From an uncultured Flavobacteriaceae bacterium (GTDB taxonomy: Bacteria > Bacteroidota > Bacteroidia > Flavobacteriales > Flavobacteriaceae), in contig CALJFB010000037.1 of assembly GCA_938073895.1 (NCBI GenBank), positions 1-58,064 on the forward strand: 58,064 bases of DNA, in the 5' to 3' direction. Shown here piece after piece: positions 27,708 to 36,626 of this stretch (the first letter of the stretch is position 1; each line of letters opens with the position of its first letter). The translations under genes were made by a program, and so were the position numbers. The notes beneath the pieces were generated by a model that was not told where the DNA came from, ran no database searches, and worked only from the letters and a program-made list of their open reading frames with translations.

Positions 27708-27938
27708 ATGAAATACATTTTATGGCTTGTTTTTATAGCCGCATTAACAAGTATAATTTTAGGATTAACTTTAGAGTTAAATTATTCTGAAAAACTAACA
27801 GGTTTTGGAACTTGCGGGTTATTTTTAGTTTGGATTCCTCTTTTTATTTATCATAATTGGAAAGGAAAAGATCCAAGAGATTATATGCTAACTCACGAGA
27901 ATATGGAAGCTATGAAGAATAGCCAGAAAAGGAAGTAA
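27708..27938 (+). CDS. Small two-helix membrane protein
   Basis: This 76-residue protein has two membrane helices (about 4-22 and 32-48) and a charged cytoplasmic tail (KGKDPRDYMLTHENMEAMK). It lies 18 bp after the ClC gene on the same strand and is probably co-transcribed. Function unknown; the regular length and codon pattern make it a likely real gene. Confidence 0.7.
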   Translation: MKYILWLVFIAALTSIILGLTLELNYSEKLTGFGTCGLFLVWIPLFIYHNWKGKDPRDYMLTHENMEAMKNSQKRK

Positions 27939-27980
27939 TTAATTATTTTTGTTATTTATAAAGACTTTGAAATCTTGTTT

Positions 27981-28430
27981 TTAATTCAAATTACGCTTCT
28001 CAATAAAAAAACGTTTCATTAAATCGGCAGCTTCAGTTTCTAAAACGCCGCCAACTATTTTAGTTTTAGGATGTAATTTTGTGCCTAAAGCACCACAACC
28101 ACGCTCAAAATCTGTTGCGCCAAAAACAATTTTAGAAATCTGACTCCAGTAAAGTGCGCCAGCACACATTTGACAAGGCTCTAAAGTTACATAAAGTGTA
28201 CAGTTGTGTAAATATTTTCCACCAATATAAGACGATGCTGAGGTTATAGCTTGCATTTCGGCGTGAGCCGTAACATCTGTTAATTGCTCTGTTAAATTAT
28301 GTCCTCTAGCAATAATTTGATTATTAGCAACAATTACTGCGCCAACCGGAATTTCGCCTTTATTGAAAGCATCTTGAGCTTCTTGTAAGGCTTTTTTCAT
28401 AAAATAAGTATCGTCGTAAGGATTAATCAT
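27981..28430 (-). CDS. tadA: tRNA-specific adenosine deaminase / nucleoside deaminase
   Basis: This 149-residue zinc deaminase has HAEMQ (His56, Glu58) and PCQMC (Cys86, Cys89), the metal-binding and catalytic set of the CMP/dCMP deaminase fold. The TLEPCQMCAGAL context and length fit TadA, which makes inosine at the wobble base of tRNA-Arg. A guanine deaminase cannot be wholly excluded. Its ATG lies 4 bp after the stop of the retropepsin-like gene. Confidence 0.88.
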   Translation of the reverse strand: MINPYDDTYFMKKALQEAQDAFNKGEIPVGAVIVANNQIIARGHNLTEQLTDVTAHAEMQAITSASSYIGGKYLHNCTLYVTLEPCQMCAGALYWSQISKIVFGATDFERGCGALGTKLHPKTKIVGGVLETEAADLMKRFFIEKRNLN

Positions 28431-28434
28431 AACG

Positions 28435-28884
28435 TTATTTTTTCAACTTTAAATATAAATACTTTTGGTTGTAATCTATAATAGCTTTTCCTTTTTTTAA
28501 AACATCTGCACCAATAATTCCGTTTACAGGTTTTGCATTGTGTTGTATTAAAGCGGTATTTACGTGTTTTAAATCGAATAGCACCAAATTAAGATTCTTA
28601 AATTCCCATTTGCCAATTTTAATTTGATTTTTGGAAGCGCTTTGTGTAAACATATCTGTTGCACCAGCGCCAGCAGCTTTAATTTTAGACTCTTTTGCTT
28701 TAAGTTTAAAAGTCTCAATATCTGTAAAACCAACACAAGAATTAGACGCGCCAGTATCTAAAATAAATAAGCCTTTTGTACCATTAAGGATTGCTTTAAT
28801 TTCAAAATGATTGGTTTTGGTAAGCCTTAATTTTACTCTTATATAATCTTGACTTTCTAAAAGTGTTTTAAGCGTTTGTTCCAT
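28435..28884 (-). CDS. Retropepsin-like (clan AA) aspartic protease-fold protein
   Basis: This 149-residue protein has no signal peptide. The catalytic-type motif LFILDTGASNSCV (Asp43-Thr-Gly) is followed by a later NGIIGADVLKKGKAIIDY, the flap/second-strand pattern of single-domain retropepsin-like proteins, which dimerise. The substrate is unknown. It is upstream of tadA with a 4-bp gap, apparently one transcript. Confidence 0.85.
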   Translation of the reverse strand: MEQTLKTLLESQDYIRVKLRLTKTNHFEIKAILNGTKGLFILDTGASNSCVGFTDIETFKLKAKESKIKAAGAGATDMFTQSASKNQIKIGKWEFKNLNLVLFDLKHVNTALIQHNAKPVNGIIGADVLKKGKAIIDYNQKYLYLKLKK

Positions 28885-29020
28885 TAATTTCTAGAAATCT
28901 ATTATTACAAAGTTACAGTTCTAATTTTGTAATAAGGCATTAGTCAATTAAAAATAAGCAATTTCAAACAAGCATTACTATTAATGCTAAGAAACCATAT
29001 TCTTTTTTTATTTTTACCAA

Positions 29021-29788
29021 ATGATTATTACCGATACACATACACATTTATATAGCGAATCTTTTGACGACGATCGCAAAGAAATGATGCAACGCACCAT
29101 AGATTCTGGTGTAACACGTTTATTTGTTCCTGCAATAGATGCATCATATACCAACGCCATGTTGGAATTAGAGCAAAATTACCCAGAATATGTTTTTTTA
29201 ATGATGGGTTTACATCCAACACACGTTAAAGAAAATTATTTAGACGAATTAAATCACGTTAAAGAACAATTAGCATCTCATAAATTTTATGCAGTTGGCG
29301 AAATTGGTATAGATCTATATTGGGATAAATCTACTTTAAAAATCCAGCAGGATGCGTTTAGACAGCAAATACACTTAGCAAAACAATATAAATTACCTAT
29401 TGTTATTCATTGCAGAGAAGCTTTTAACGAGGTTTTTGAGATTCTAGAAGAGGAAAAAGGAGATGATTTGTTTGGTATATTTCATTGTTTTACAGGAAGT
29501 TTAGAACAAGCTCATCAAGCTATTTCTTATAATATGAAATTAGGAATTGGTGGCGTAGCAACATTTAAAAATGGAAAAATTGATCAGTTTTTAAATCAAA
29601 TTGATATAAAACATATTGTCTTAGAAACTGATGCACCTTATTTAGCACCAAAACCTTATAGAGGTAAACGTAACGAAAGTAGCTATATTTTAAAAGTTGT
29701 GGAGAAGTTATCTGATATTTACCATAAGTCTGAAGAAATTATAGCAGAAATTACAACGCAAAATTCTAAAGATGTTTTTGGAGTTTAG
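29021..29788 (+). CDS. tatD: TatD-family metal-dependent hydrolase/DNase
   Basis: This 255-residue TIM-barrel hydrolase has DTHTHLYS (His7, His9), AVGEIGIDLYW (catalytic Glu), the PIVIHCREA and GIFHCFTG histidines and LETDAPYLAPKPYRGKRNESSY (metal Asp). Family members are cytoplasmic 3'-5' DNases implicated in repair. The asparaginase gene follows 128 bp downstream. Confidence 0.93.
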   Translation: MIITDTHTHLYSESFDDDRKEMMQRTIDSGVTRLFVPAIDASYTNAMLELEQNYPEYVFLMMGLHPTHVKENYLDELNHVKEQLASHKFYAVGEIGIDLYWDKSTLKIQQDAFRQQIHLAKQYKLPIVIHCREAFNEVFEILEEEKGDDLFGIFHCFTGSLEQAHQAISYNMKLGIGGVATFKNGKIDQFLNQIDIKHIVLETDAPYLAPKPYRGKRNESSYILKVVEKLSDIYHKSEEIIAEITTQNSKDVFGV

Positions 29789-29916
29789 AGTTTCTGTGAA
29801 GCCTAAATTTTAAAGTTGAATACATCTTTTTAACACCTAATTATCCGTTTTACAACAGTTAAAATCAATTAAAAAGATAATTACCTATTAATTAATAGCC
29901 CACAAATTAGAACAAA

Positions 29917-30948
29917 ATGATACAGCCAAAAATACTTTTAATCTATACAGGTGGAACTATTGGGATGATTAAAGATGCCGAAACCGGTGCTTTAAGAGCT
30001 TTCGATTTTGATAATTTACTTCTAAGAATCCCAGAATTAAAACTCTTGGAATGTAATATTGAAACCTTATCTTTTAAGGAACCTATAGATTCTAGTAACA
30101 TGAACCCAAAATTTTGGGTAGAAATGGCTGAGGTTATAGAAAGTAATTACACAACGTTTGATGGTTTTGTAATTCTTCATGGAAGCGATACTATGAGTTA
30201 TACAGCATCGGCTTTAAGTTTTATGTTAGAAAATTTAGCGAAACCTGTAATTTTAACAGGTTCTCAATTACCAATTGGAGATTTAAGAACAGATGCTAAG
30301 GAGAATTTAATAACATCAATACAAGTGGCCGCACTTCAACATAAAGGAAAACCTGTAATAAAAGAAGTGGGCTTATATTTTGAATATAAATTATACAGAG
30401 GAAATAGAACTACAAAAATAAATGCAGAACATTTTGAAGCTTTTGCAAGTTTAAATTATCCAGATTTAGCAGAATCAGGAGTTCATCTAAAAATAAATAA
30501 AGAATACTTATTAAAAACAGCTAAGGCAAGTAAGTTACTAGTGGTGCACAAAACTATGGAAACTAATATAGCATTAGTTAAATTGTTTCCAGGTATATCT
30601 CAAGCGGTTTTAGAAAGTGTTTTTAGTGTAAAAGGACTTAAAGGTATTGTGTTAGAAACTTACGGCGCAGGAAATTGTACTACAGAACCTTGGTTTTTAA
30701 ACCTCTTAATAAAAGCGTCGCGTAAAAAGTTGCCAATTATAAATGTAACGCAATGTTCTGGTGGAAGTGTTTCTATGGGGCAATACGAGACAAGTCAGAA
30801 ACTTAAAAAAATAGGGTTAATTTCTGGAAAAGATATGACTACAGAAGCTGCATTATGTAAATTAATGTATTTATTACCAAAGGAATTATCTCCAAAGAAA
30901 TTTAAAACTGCTTTTGAAAAAAGTTTGAGAGGCGAAATGACTTCGTAA
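29917..30948 (+). CDS. ansA: Type I (cytoplasmic) L-asparaginase
   Basis: This 343-residue protein has the first catalytic Thr in YTGGTIGMI and the second active-site block in FVILHGSDTMSYTASALSFML. There is no signal peptide, which fits the low-affinity cytoplasmic type. It hydrolyses asparagine to aspartate and ammonia. It lies between tatD and the exbB operon. Confidence 0.93.
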   Translation: MIQPKILLIYTGGTIGMIKDAETGALRAFDFDNLLLRIPELKLLECNIETLSFKEPIDSSNMNPKFWVEMAEVIESNYTTFDGFVILHGSDTMSYTASALSFMLENLAKPVILTGSQLPIGDLRTDAKENLITSIQVAALQHKGKPVIKEVGLYFEYKLYRGNRTTKINAEHFEAFASLNYPDLAESGVHLKINKEYLLKTAKASKLLVVHKTMETNIALVKLFPGISQAVLESVFSVKGLKGIVLETYGAGNCTTEPWFLNLLIKASRKKLPIINVTQCSGGSVSMGQYETSQKLKKIGLISGKDMTTEAALCKLMYLLPKELSPKKFKTAFEKSLRGEMTS

Positions 30949-31054
30949 TTAGTATGTTACCAAATTAAAATTTGTTTGTGGCACAATTTATGTTTCATAA
31001 AAATAGGTTTTGGTTTAAAAAAAAAATCATTTAACATCAAAAATAACGTGCGTT

Positions 31055-31087
31055 TTGACTTTTAAGCACTTTTTTTTTATATATTTA
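31055..31087 (+). promoter_or_regulatory. Candidate promoter of the ExbB/ExbD operon
   Basis: TTG (31055-31057), a 22-bp spacer and TATATTTA (31080-31087; one mismatch to TAnnTTTG) lie 43 bp before the exbB ATG. Confidence 0.35.
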
Positions 31088-31129
31088 TCACTTTAAAATA
31101 AACTTTAAGAACAATTTAATATCAAAACA

Positions 31130-31894
31130 ATGAAAAGATTTTTTTCAATTTTAGCTATTACATTAATGATGGCATTAGGATCGACAGTTAACGCAACTGC
31201 ATCTACTACTGTAGCGACTACTGTTGCAACAATTCAACAAGCTGATGAACCAGCTGCACAAGAATTAGGATTTCACCAAGAACTTAAAAAACGTTTTATA
31301 GAAGGTGGACCAGGATTTATGGGGATTGTATTATTATGTTTAATTCTAGGTTTAGCAATTGCTATTGAAAGAATTATCTTTTTAAACTTATCTACTACAA
31401 ATTCAAAGAAATTAACTCAAGAAGTTGAAGATGCTTTGCAATCTGGTGGTTTAGAAGCTGCAAAAGAAGTTTGTAGAAACACAAAAGGACCAGTTGCATC
31501 TATATTCTACCAAGGATTAGATAGAGCAGATGGAGACTTAGAATCTGCTGAAAAAGCTGTTGTAGCTTATGGTGGAGTTCAAATGGGACAATTAGAGAAA
31601 AACGTATCTTGGATTTCTTTATTTATTGCATTAGCACCAATGTTAGGGTTTATGGGAACTGTAATTGGTATGATCCAAGCATTCGATAAAATTGAAGCTG
31701 CAGGAGATATGCAACCATCATTAGTTGCTGGAGGTATTAAAGTAGCCTTATTAACAACTGTATTTGGTTTAGTTGTAGCAATTATATTACAAGTTTTTTA
31801 CAACTATATTATTGCAAAGATTGATAGCATTGTTAACGACATGGAAGATTCTTCTATTACGTTAATTGATATGTTATCTAAGCACAAAAAATAA
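31130..31894 (+). CDS. exbB: ExbB/TolQ/MotA proton-channel protein
   Basis: This 254-residue protein begins with a signal-like hydrophobic segment (about 1-25). Three core membrane helices follow (about 58-80, 160-182, 200-225). LAPMLGFMGTVIGMIQAF and VALLTTVFGLVVAIILQVFYN carry the conserved ExbB/TolQ pattern. With ExbD it forms an inner-membrane proton-driven motor feeding a TonB or Tol system. It is the first gene of a four-gene operon, followed by a PorT-like gene. Confidence 0.9.
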   Translation: MKRFFSILAITLMMALGSTVNATASTTVATTVATIQQADEPAAQELGFHQELKKRFIEGGPGFMGIVLLCLILGLAIAIERIIFLNLSTTNSKKLTQEVEDALQSGGLEAAKEVCRNTKGPVASIFYQGLDRADGDLESAEKAVVAYGGVQMGQLEKNVSWISLFIALAPMLGFMGTVIGMIQAFDKIEAAGDMQPSLVAGGIKVALLTTVFGLVVAIILQVFYNYIIAKIDSIVNDMEDSSITLIDMLSKHKK

Positions 31895-31916
31895 TAAACA
31901 CTCATAAACTTATATT

Positions 31917-32357
31917 ATGAACACACAAAAAATAATAACCTTAATTGCAGCTATAATAGGAGTGATATCAGTTATCTTCCTAGGCTTAATTATAGGTGCT
32001 GGAGACGATGCCGTTAAGGCTGGGGAATCTAGCGGTTCTGTAGATACATTTATGTATATAGCTTATATAGTGTTAGCTTTAACTTTAGCTTTTGTTGTCG
32101 TTTTTACACTTAAAAACGTATTTACAAATGCTTCAGGCTTAAAAAATACTTTAATAGGAATTGGCGCTTTTGTAGCTGTATTATTAATTGCTTATGCAGT
32201 TTCTACTGGAGATACAACAGAATATAAATACAATGGATTAGTTGCTACATCTGGAGAGTCTACAATGGCTGGAGCTGGATTAGTTGCATTTTACCTTTTA
32301 ATGGTAGTTGCTATTTGTTCTTTATTATTAGGAAGCGTTAAAAAAATGATTAAATAA
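31917..32357 (+). CDS. Membrane protein of unknown function inside the exbB-exbD operon
   Basis: This 146-residue protein has four predicted membrane helices (about 6-26, 44-64, 75-95, 118-140) and small soluble loops. It has no known motif. It sits 22 bp after exbB and 2 bp before the first exbD gene, so it is likely translated with them. It may be an extra subunit of the motor complex. Confidence 0.75.
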   Translation: MNTQKIITLIAAIIGVISVIFLGLIIGAGDDAVKAGESSGSVDTFMYIAYIVLALTLAFVVVFTLKNVFTNASGLKNTLIGIGAFVAVLLIAYAVSTGDTTEYKYNGLVATSGESTMAGAGLVAFYLLMVVAICSLLLGSVKKMIK

Positions 32358-32359
32358 TT

Positions 32360-32962
32360 ATGGCAAAAAGATCAGCACCAGAAGTTAATGCAGGCTCTAT
32401 GGCTGACATTGCCTTCTTATTACTTATTTTCTTCCTAGTTACTACAACTATAGAGGTAGATTCTGGTATTAACTCTAAGTTACCACCAGATATTCCTCCA
32501 CCAGATGTAAAGATTAAGCAGAAAAACATTTTTACAGTTCAAATCAGTAATGATAACGAACTATTAGTTGAAGATGAATTAATGGACATTAAAGATCTTA
32601 GAAAAGCAGCATTAGAGTTTATTGATAATGGTGGTGGACAAGGAGATGCTAAATGTACTTATTGCAAAGGTAAAAGAGATCCAGAATCTTCTGATAATCC
32701 AACAAAAGCTATTGTTTCTGTAACACATGGAAGAGGAACAGATTACGGCTCTTTTATTACCGTTTACGATCAATTAGCCGGAGCTTATACTGTTTTAAGA
32801 AATCAGTATGCAGAAAGAACATACAACCGTTCTTTTACAGAAATGGAAGCTTCGTATAAAGATACAAAGTCATCTGATTTTAAGAGCTCAAAATTAAAAG
32901 ATAAGATTCAAGATGTTAAAACTAAATATCCAAGAATTATATCTAAAGCAGAACCTAAATAA
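32360..32962 (+). CDS. exbD: ExbD/TolR-family protein with an extended periplasmic domain
   Basis: This 200-residue protein has an N-terminal membrane helix with the functional Asp (MADIAFLLLIFFLVTT, Asp16), then a periplasmic domain longer than the usual 140 residues. The insert holds CTYC (Cys99, Cys102) followed by KGKRDPESSDNP. The tail is rich in charged residues. It is a stator partner of ExbB. The Cys pair could form a disulfide or bind metal. Confidence 0.9.
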   Translation: MAKRSAPEVNAGSMADIAFLLLIFFLVTTTIEVDSGINSKLPPDIPPPDVKIKQKNIFTVQISNDNELLVEDELMDIKDLRKAALEFIDNGGGQGDAKCTYCKGKRDPESSDNPTKAIVSVTHGRGTDYGSFITVYDQLAGAYTVLRNQYAERTYNRSFTEMEASYKDTKSSDFKSSKLKDKIQDVKTKYPRIISKAEPK

Positions 32963-32970
32963 TTTAAACT

Positions 32971-33441
32971 ATGTCTAAATTTAAAAAGAAAGGTGGTAAT
33001 GAGTTACCAGCAATTTCTACAGCATCTTTACCAGATATTGTTTTTATGCTTTTATTTTTCTTTATGGTAGCAACTGTAATGAGAGATAACAGTCTTAAGA
33101 TTAAAAACAATTTACCTGCAGCTTCAGAAGTTGAAAAACTTGATAAGAAAAACTTAGTTATGTTTATTTATGCTGGATCTCCAAGTGAAGCTTACGCTTC
33201 TGCTGGTACTGAAGCAAAAATACAATTAAACGATAAGTTTGCAGATGTAAAAGATATTGCTTCTTTTATTGCTTCTGAAAGAGCTACTAAACGTGAAGAA
33301 GAAATTCCTCAGTTAACTACAGCGCTTAAAGTAGATAAAGAAACCAATATGGGACTTGTATCAGATATTGAACAAGAATTACGTAAAGTAAATGCACTTA
33401 AAATAAACTACACTACCAAAAAAGGTAGTGATATGAGATAA
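32971..33441 (+). CDS. exbD: Second ExbD/TolR-family protein
   Basis: This 156-residue protein has the helix LPDIVFMLLFFFMVATVM (Asp22) and a standard ExbD periplasmic domain without the Cys insert. It lies 8 bp after the first exbD. Two different ExbD copies suggest a hetero-oligomeric stator. Confidence 0.9.
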   Translation: MSKFKKKGGNELPAISTASLPDIVFMLLFFFMVATVMRDNSLKIKNNLPAASEVEKLDKKNLVMFIYAGSPSEAYASAGTEAKIQLNDKFADVKDIASFIASERATKREEEIPQLTTALKVDKETNMGLVSDIEQELRKVNALKINYTTKKGSDMR

Positions 33442-33466
33442 TTTATTTTAAATCTTAATTTTATAA

Positions 33467-33504
33467 AAAAGACGTTTTGAGTTCATCAAAACGTCTTTTC
33501 TTTT
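33467..33504. terminator. Intrinsic terminator after the ExbB/ExbD operon
   Basis: The 14-bp stem AAAAGACGTTTTGA/TCAAAACGTCTTTT with a 5-nt loop ends in a C and a T-run. It overlaps an in-frame ATG extension of the next gene, which argues against that upstream start. Confidence 0.85.
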
Positions 33505-33539
33505 TTAACTTATTTCAGTTAATAATGTATCTTAGTCTT

Positions 33540-34238
33540 ATGAAAAATATGGTGTTACTTATTGCTGCTTTTTTTACACTTGGTTTAACTTGTGCACAGT
33601 CCGAATTAGCAAACACTAAAGTTGTAGATTCTTTATTTAGAGAAGATCAGTTTTATGTAGGTGTTACTTATAACATTCTGTTGGATATGCCTTCTGGACT
33701 GTCTCAAAACGGGTTTTCAACAGGTTTGCAGTTAGGTTTTATAAGAGATTTTCCAGTTTCCAAAAACAGACAATTTGCAGTTGGTTTAGGTCTAGGAATA
33801 TCTACAAACTCTTATAATCAGAATTTATTAATTAATAAAGCAGGTAATAACTTTAATTTTAATGTGATTTCCGACGACGCTTTGTCTTACACTAAAAACA
33901 AATTTTACACACATACTTTAGATATCCCATTAGAACTAAGATGGCGTAATGCTACCGCTGATAGTTATAAGTTTTGGCGTATTTATACTGGTGTAAAGTT
34001 TAGTTACATGTTTGCTAATGCAAGTAAGTTTGAAGGAGATTTAGGCGAAATTAGACATACAAATATTGATGTGTTTAATTTATTTCAGTACGGTGCAACT
34101 TTAAGTCTTGGTTATAATACCTGGAATTTTTATGTCTATTATGGTTTAAATACTTTGTTTGATAATCAAAGATTGGATAATGGATCTAATTTAGACATTT
34201 CTACTGTAAAAGCGGGATTGATTTTTTATATGTTTTAA
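33540..34238 (+). CDS. PorT-family outer-membrane beta-barrel protein
   Basis: I chose the ATG at 33540 because it opens a signal peptide (MKNMVLLIAAFFTLGLTCAQ); longer frames run into the terminator hairpin. The protein has 232 residues with alternating strands (FYVGVTYNILLDMPSGL, FAVGLGLGISTNSY, FWRIYTGVKFSYMF) and a terminal aromatic residue. The PorT/SprT class includes a component of the type IX secretion system, but many members are other barrels, so a secretion role is not shown. It follows the exbD genes after a terminator. Confidence 0.7.
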   Translation: MKNMVLLIAAFFTLGLTCAQSELANTKVVDSLFREDQFYVGVTYNILLDMPSGLSQNGFSTGLQLGFIRDFPVSKNRQFAVGLGLGISTNSYNQNLLINKAGNNFNFNVISDDALSYTKNKFYTHTLDIPLELRWRNATADSYKFWRIYTGVKFSYMFANASKFEGDLGEIRHTNIDVFNLFQYGATLSLGYNTWNFYVYYGLNTLFDNQRLDNGSNLDISTVKAGLIFYMF

Positions 34239-34265
34239 CTGCTCTAATCACAATTAGATTTAATA

Positions 34266-34871
34266 TTAAAACCAATAATTTACCATTATAATTTGTGGTA
34301 AAATACCAAGAACGCATCCTACAGATAGTTCTAAAACTGTATGTGCTTTTAAATACAATCTTGATGTTGCAATGGCTCCAATAAGTACACACATTAATGC
34401 TAATGTTCCATTTATGTTTATACTATAATTTATGGATAATAGTATAAAAAATGCAAAAACACCTGTTACGGCAATCATATGTATACTAGCTTTAAAGCTA
34501 AGTAACGCTAAGATTAAACAACTTAATGTTGACATTAATACTGCTATAAAAAAGAAATGTAATACTATAAGCTGAGACACTGGAAATACTCTAAATATTA
34601 TAACTATTAGAATACAACAATTAACAAATAAAGGTAGTATACGTTCCTTAGAGCTTTTTAAATAAATGGTTCTAGCTTTACCTAATGTGTTTAGTAGATA
34701 GTAGATTAAAATAGGTAAAATAATACTTAAAATTCCTAACGAAATTAGTTTTGAATATATTAATTCTTTAGGAAGATATCTTGGCGATTTAGAAAAGTAA
34801 AACACCACAGCTATTAGCGGCATAAAAATAGGGTGACATATAAACGATATGTTTTTTAGAATAAAACCCAC
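34266..34871 (-). CDS. PAP2-like integral membrane protein
   Basis: This 201-residue protein has about six membrane helices. Near the C-terminus, ATSRLYLKAHTVLELSVGCVLG matches the PAP2 pattern SRxxxxxH loosely (Arg and His kept), but the usual KxxxxxxRP and PSGH motifs are not visible. It may be a non-catalytic or divergent phosphatase-fold protein. Its ATG overlaps the rpoN stop by one base, so the two are translationally linked. Confidence 0.6.
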   Translation of the reverse strand: MGFILKNISFICHPIFMPLIAVVFYFSKSPRYLPKELIYSKLISLGILSIILPILIYYLLNTLGKARTIYLKSSKERILPLFVNCCILIVIIFRVFPVSQLIVLHFFFIAVLMSTLSCLILALLSFKASIHMIAVTGVFAFFILLSINYSININGTLALMCVLIGAIATSRLYLKAHTVLELSVGCVLGILPQIIMVNYWF

Positions 34872-36328
34872 TAAATTTTCTTTCTTAAACGTGCAACTGG
34901 TAAATCTAATTGCTCTCTATATTTAGCAACTGTTCTACGTGCAATTGGATAGCCTTTTTCTTTTAAAATTTTAGCTAAACCTTCATCTGTGTGAGGTTTT
35001 TTCTTGTGTTCTTGTTCTATTACAGTTTCAAGAATTTTCTTAATTTCTTTTGTAGAAACTTCTTCACCTTTATCATTTGTCATAGACTCAGAAAAGAACT
35101 CTTTTATTAATTTAGTTCCGTAAGGTGTATCTACATATTTACTATTTGCAACTCTAGAAACTGTAGAAACATCCATTTCAATCTCGTCTGCAATGTCTTT
35201 AAGAATCATTGGTTTTAAATTACGCTCATCTCCAGTTAAAAAGAACTTTTTCTGATAATGCATAATTGCACTCATGGTAACAAATAAAGTCTGCTGACGT
35301 TGCTTAATAGCTTCTATAAACCATTTTGCAGCATCTAATTTCTGTTTTATAAATTGTACAGCATCTTTTTGCGATTTAGATTTCTTGTTACCTTCTTTGT
35401 AACCTTTCATCATATTGCTATATTCTCTAGAAACGTGCAATTCTGGAGCGTTTCTTCCATTAAGCGTTAATTCTAATTCGCCTTCTACAATTTTAATTGC
35501 AAAATCTGGAACTACATGTTCTGCTCTTCGGTTATTTCCGGCATAAGATCCACCAGGTTTAGGGTTTAAGCGTTCTACTTCGTGAATGGCATCTTTTAAT
35601 TGTAATTCTGAAATATCAAATTTATGCATTAACTTTTTGTAGTGCTTTTTTGTGAATTTTTCAAAACCATCATCAATTAACTTAATAGCTAATTCTATAT
35701 CTGGTGTTTTTGGTTTTCTGTGTAATTGAATACTTAAACATTCTTGTAAAGAACGTGCACCAACTCCAGCTGGATCTAATTGATGTACTATTTTTAATAC
35801 TTTTTCAACTTTATCTTCTTCTGTGTAAATACTTTGAGTAAAAGCTAAATCGTCTACAATGTCTATTAATTCTCGTCTTATATAGCCACTTTCATCTACG
35901 CTACCAACCAAGAAAATAGCTATTTCATATTCGTTTTCGTTTAATCTGTAGGTATTTAATTGGTTTACTAAAGATTGTGTAAAAGAAGTTCCTGCTGCAT
36001 AAGGCATTGTTTTTTCCTCGTCGTCTGGACTATAATTATTAGCACTTGTTCTGTAGTCTGGAATTTCGTCGTCGCTTAAATAATCGTCAACATTAATCTC
36101 GTCTTTTCCAATAGCTTCATCATCATTGTACTCGTCGTTAGAATTGTCTAGATCGTCAAACTCGTCTGTACTTTCTTCTTTTCCGCTATCTAAAGCTGGG
36201 TTTTCTTCTAATTCTTGTTTTAAACGTTGTTCAAAAGCTTGTGTAGGCAACTGAATCAGTTTCATTAACTGAATTTGTTGCGGTGACAATTTTTGCGATA
36301 ATTTAAAGTTTAGAAACTGTTTAAGCAT
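34871..36328 (-). CDS. rpoN: RNA polymerase sigma-54 factor
   Basis: This 485-residue protein has region I (LSQKLSPQQIQLMKLIQLPT), an acidic region II (about 50-120), a core-binding domain, an HTH and the RpoN box RRTVAKYREQL at the C-terminus. It directs transcription of enhancer-dependent promoters. It sits between asnS (separated by a terminator) and a PAP2-like gene that it overlaps by 1 bp. Confidence 0.96.
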   Translation of the reverse strand: MLKQFLNFKLSQKLSPQQIQLMKLIQLPTQAFEQRLKQELEENPALDSGKEESTDEFDDLDNSNDEYNDDEAIGKDEINVDDYLSDDEIPDYRTSANNYSPDDEEKTMPYAAGTSFTQSLVNQLNTYRLNENEYEIAIFLVGSVDESGYIRRELIDIVDDLAFTQSIYTEEDKVEKVLKIVHQLDPAGVGARSLQECLSIQLHRKPKTPDIELAIKLIDDGFEKFTKKHYKKLMHKFDISELQLKDAIHEVERLNPKPGGSYAGNNRRAEHVVPDFAIKIVEGELELTLNGRNAPELHVSREYSNMMKGYKEGNKKSKSQKDAVQFIKQKLDAAKWFIEAIKQRQQTLFVTMSAIMHYQKKFFLTGDERNLKPMILKDIADEIEMDVSTVSRVANSKYVDTPYGTKLIKEFFSESMTNDKGEEVSTKEIKKILETVIEQEHKKKPHTDEGLAKILKEKGYPIARRTVAKYREQLDLPVARLRKKI

Positions 36329-36565
36329 AAGATTGGGGATAAAATACTAATGTAAATAAAACTATTTAAATTATTGATTTTAATAGTATGTTTTAAGACG
36401 AAATTATAAAAATAATCTGTTGATTTTATTGGTAACATATGATGCTTTTTAATATCACTTTCCTCTAAGGTCCAATAGTAATAGAAGCATTTTTTTAGTA
36501 TAATTCTCTATTTTAAACATAAGTTTATTTTATTAAGATCCAAATAGTCTGGTATAAATAAAATT

Positions 36566-36603
36566 AAAAGACCTTTCAGGTTTTAATCCGAAAGGTCTTT
36601 TTT
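36566..36603. terminator. Intrinsic terminator after asnS
   Basis: AAAAGACCTTTC and GAAAGGTCTTTT form a 12-bp stem with an AGG/CC inner pairing and T-run. It separates asnS from rpoN on the minus strand. Bases 36329-36565 hold no visible ORF and probably the rpoN promoter. Confidence 0.85.
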
Positions 36604-36626
36604 ATACTTATAAATTTAGGCAGATA

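Noticed and set aside
33477-33539. Upstream extension of the PorT-like gene
   Set aside because: It would run through the terminator hairpin and put 21 residues ahead of a clear signal peptide; the ATG at 33540 is better.
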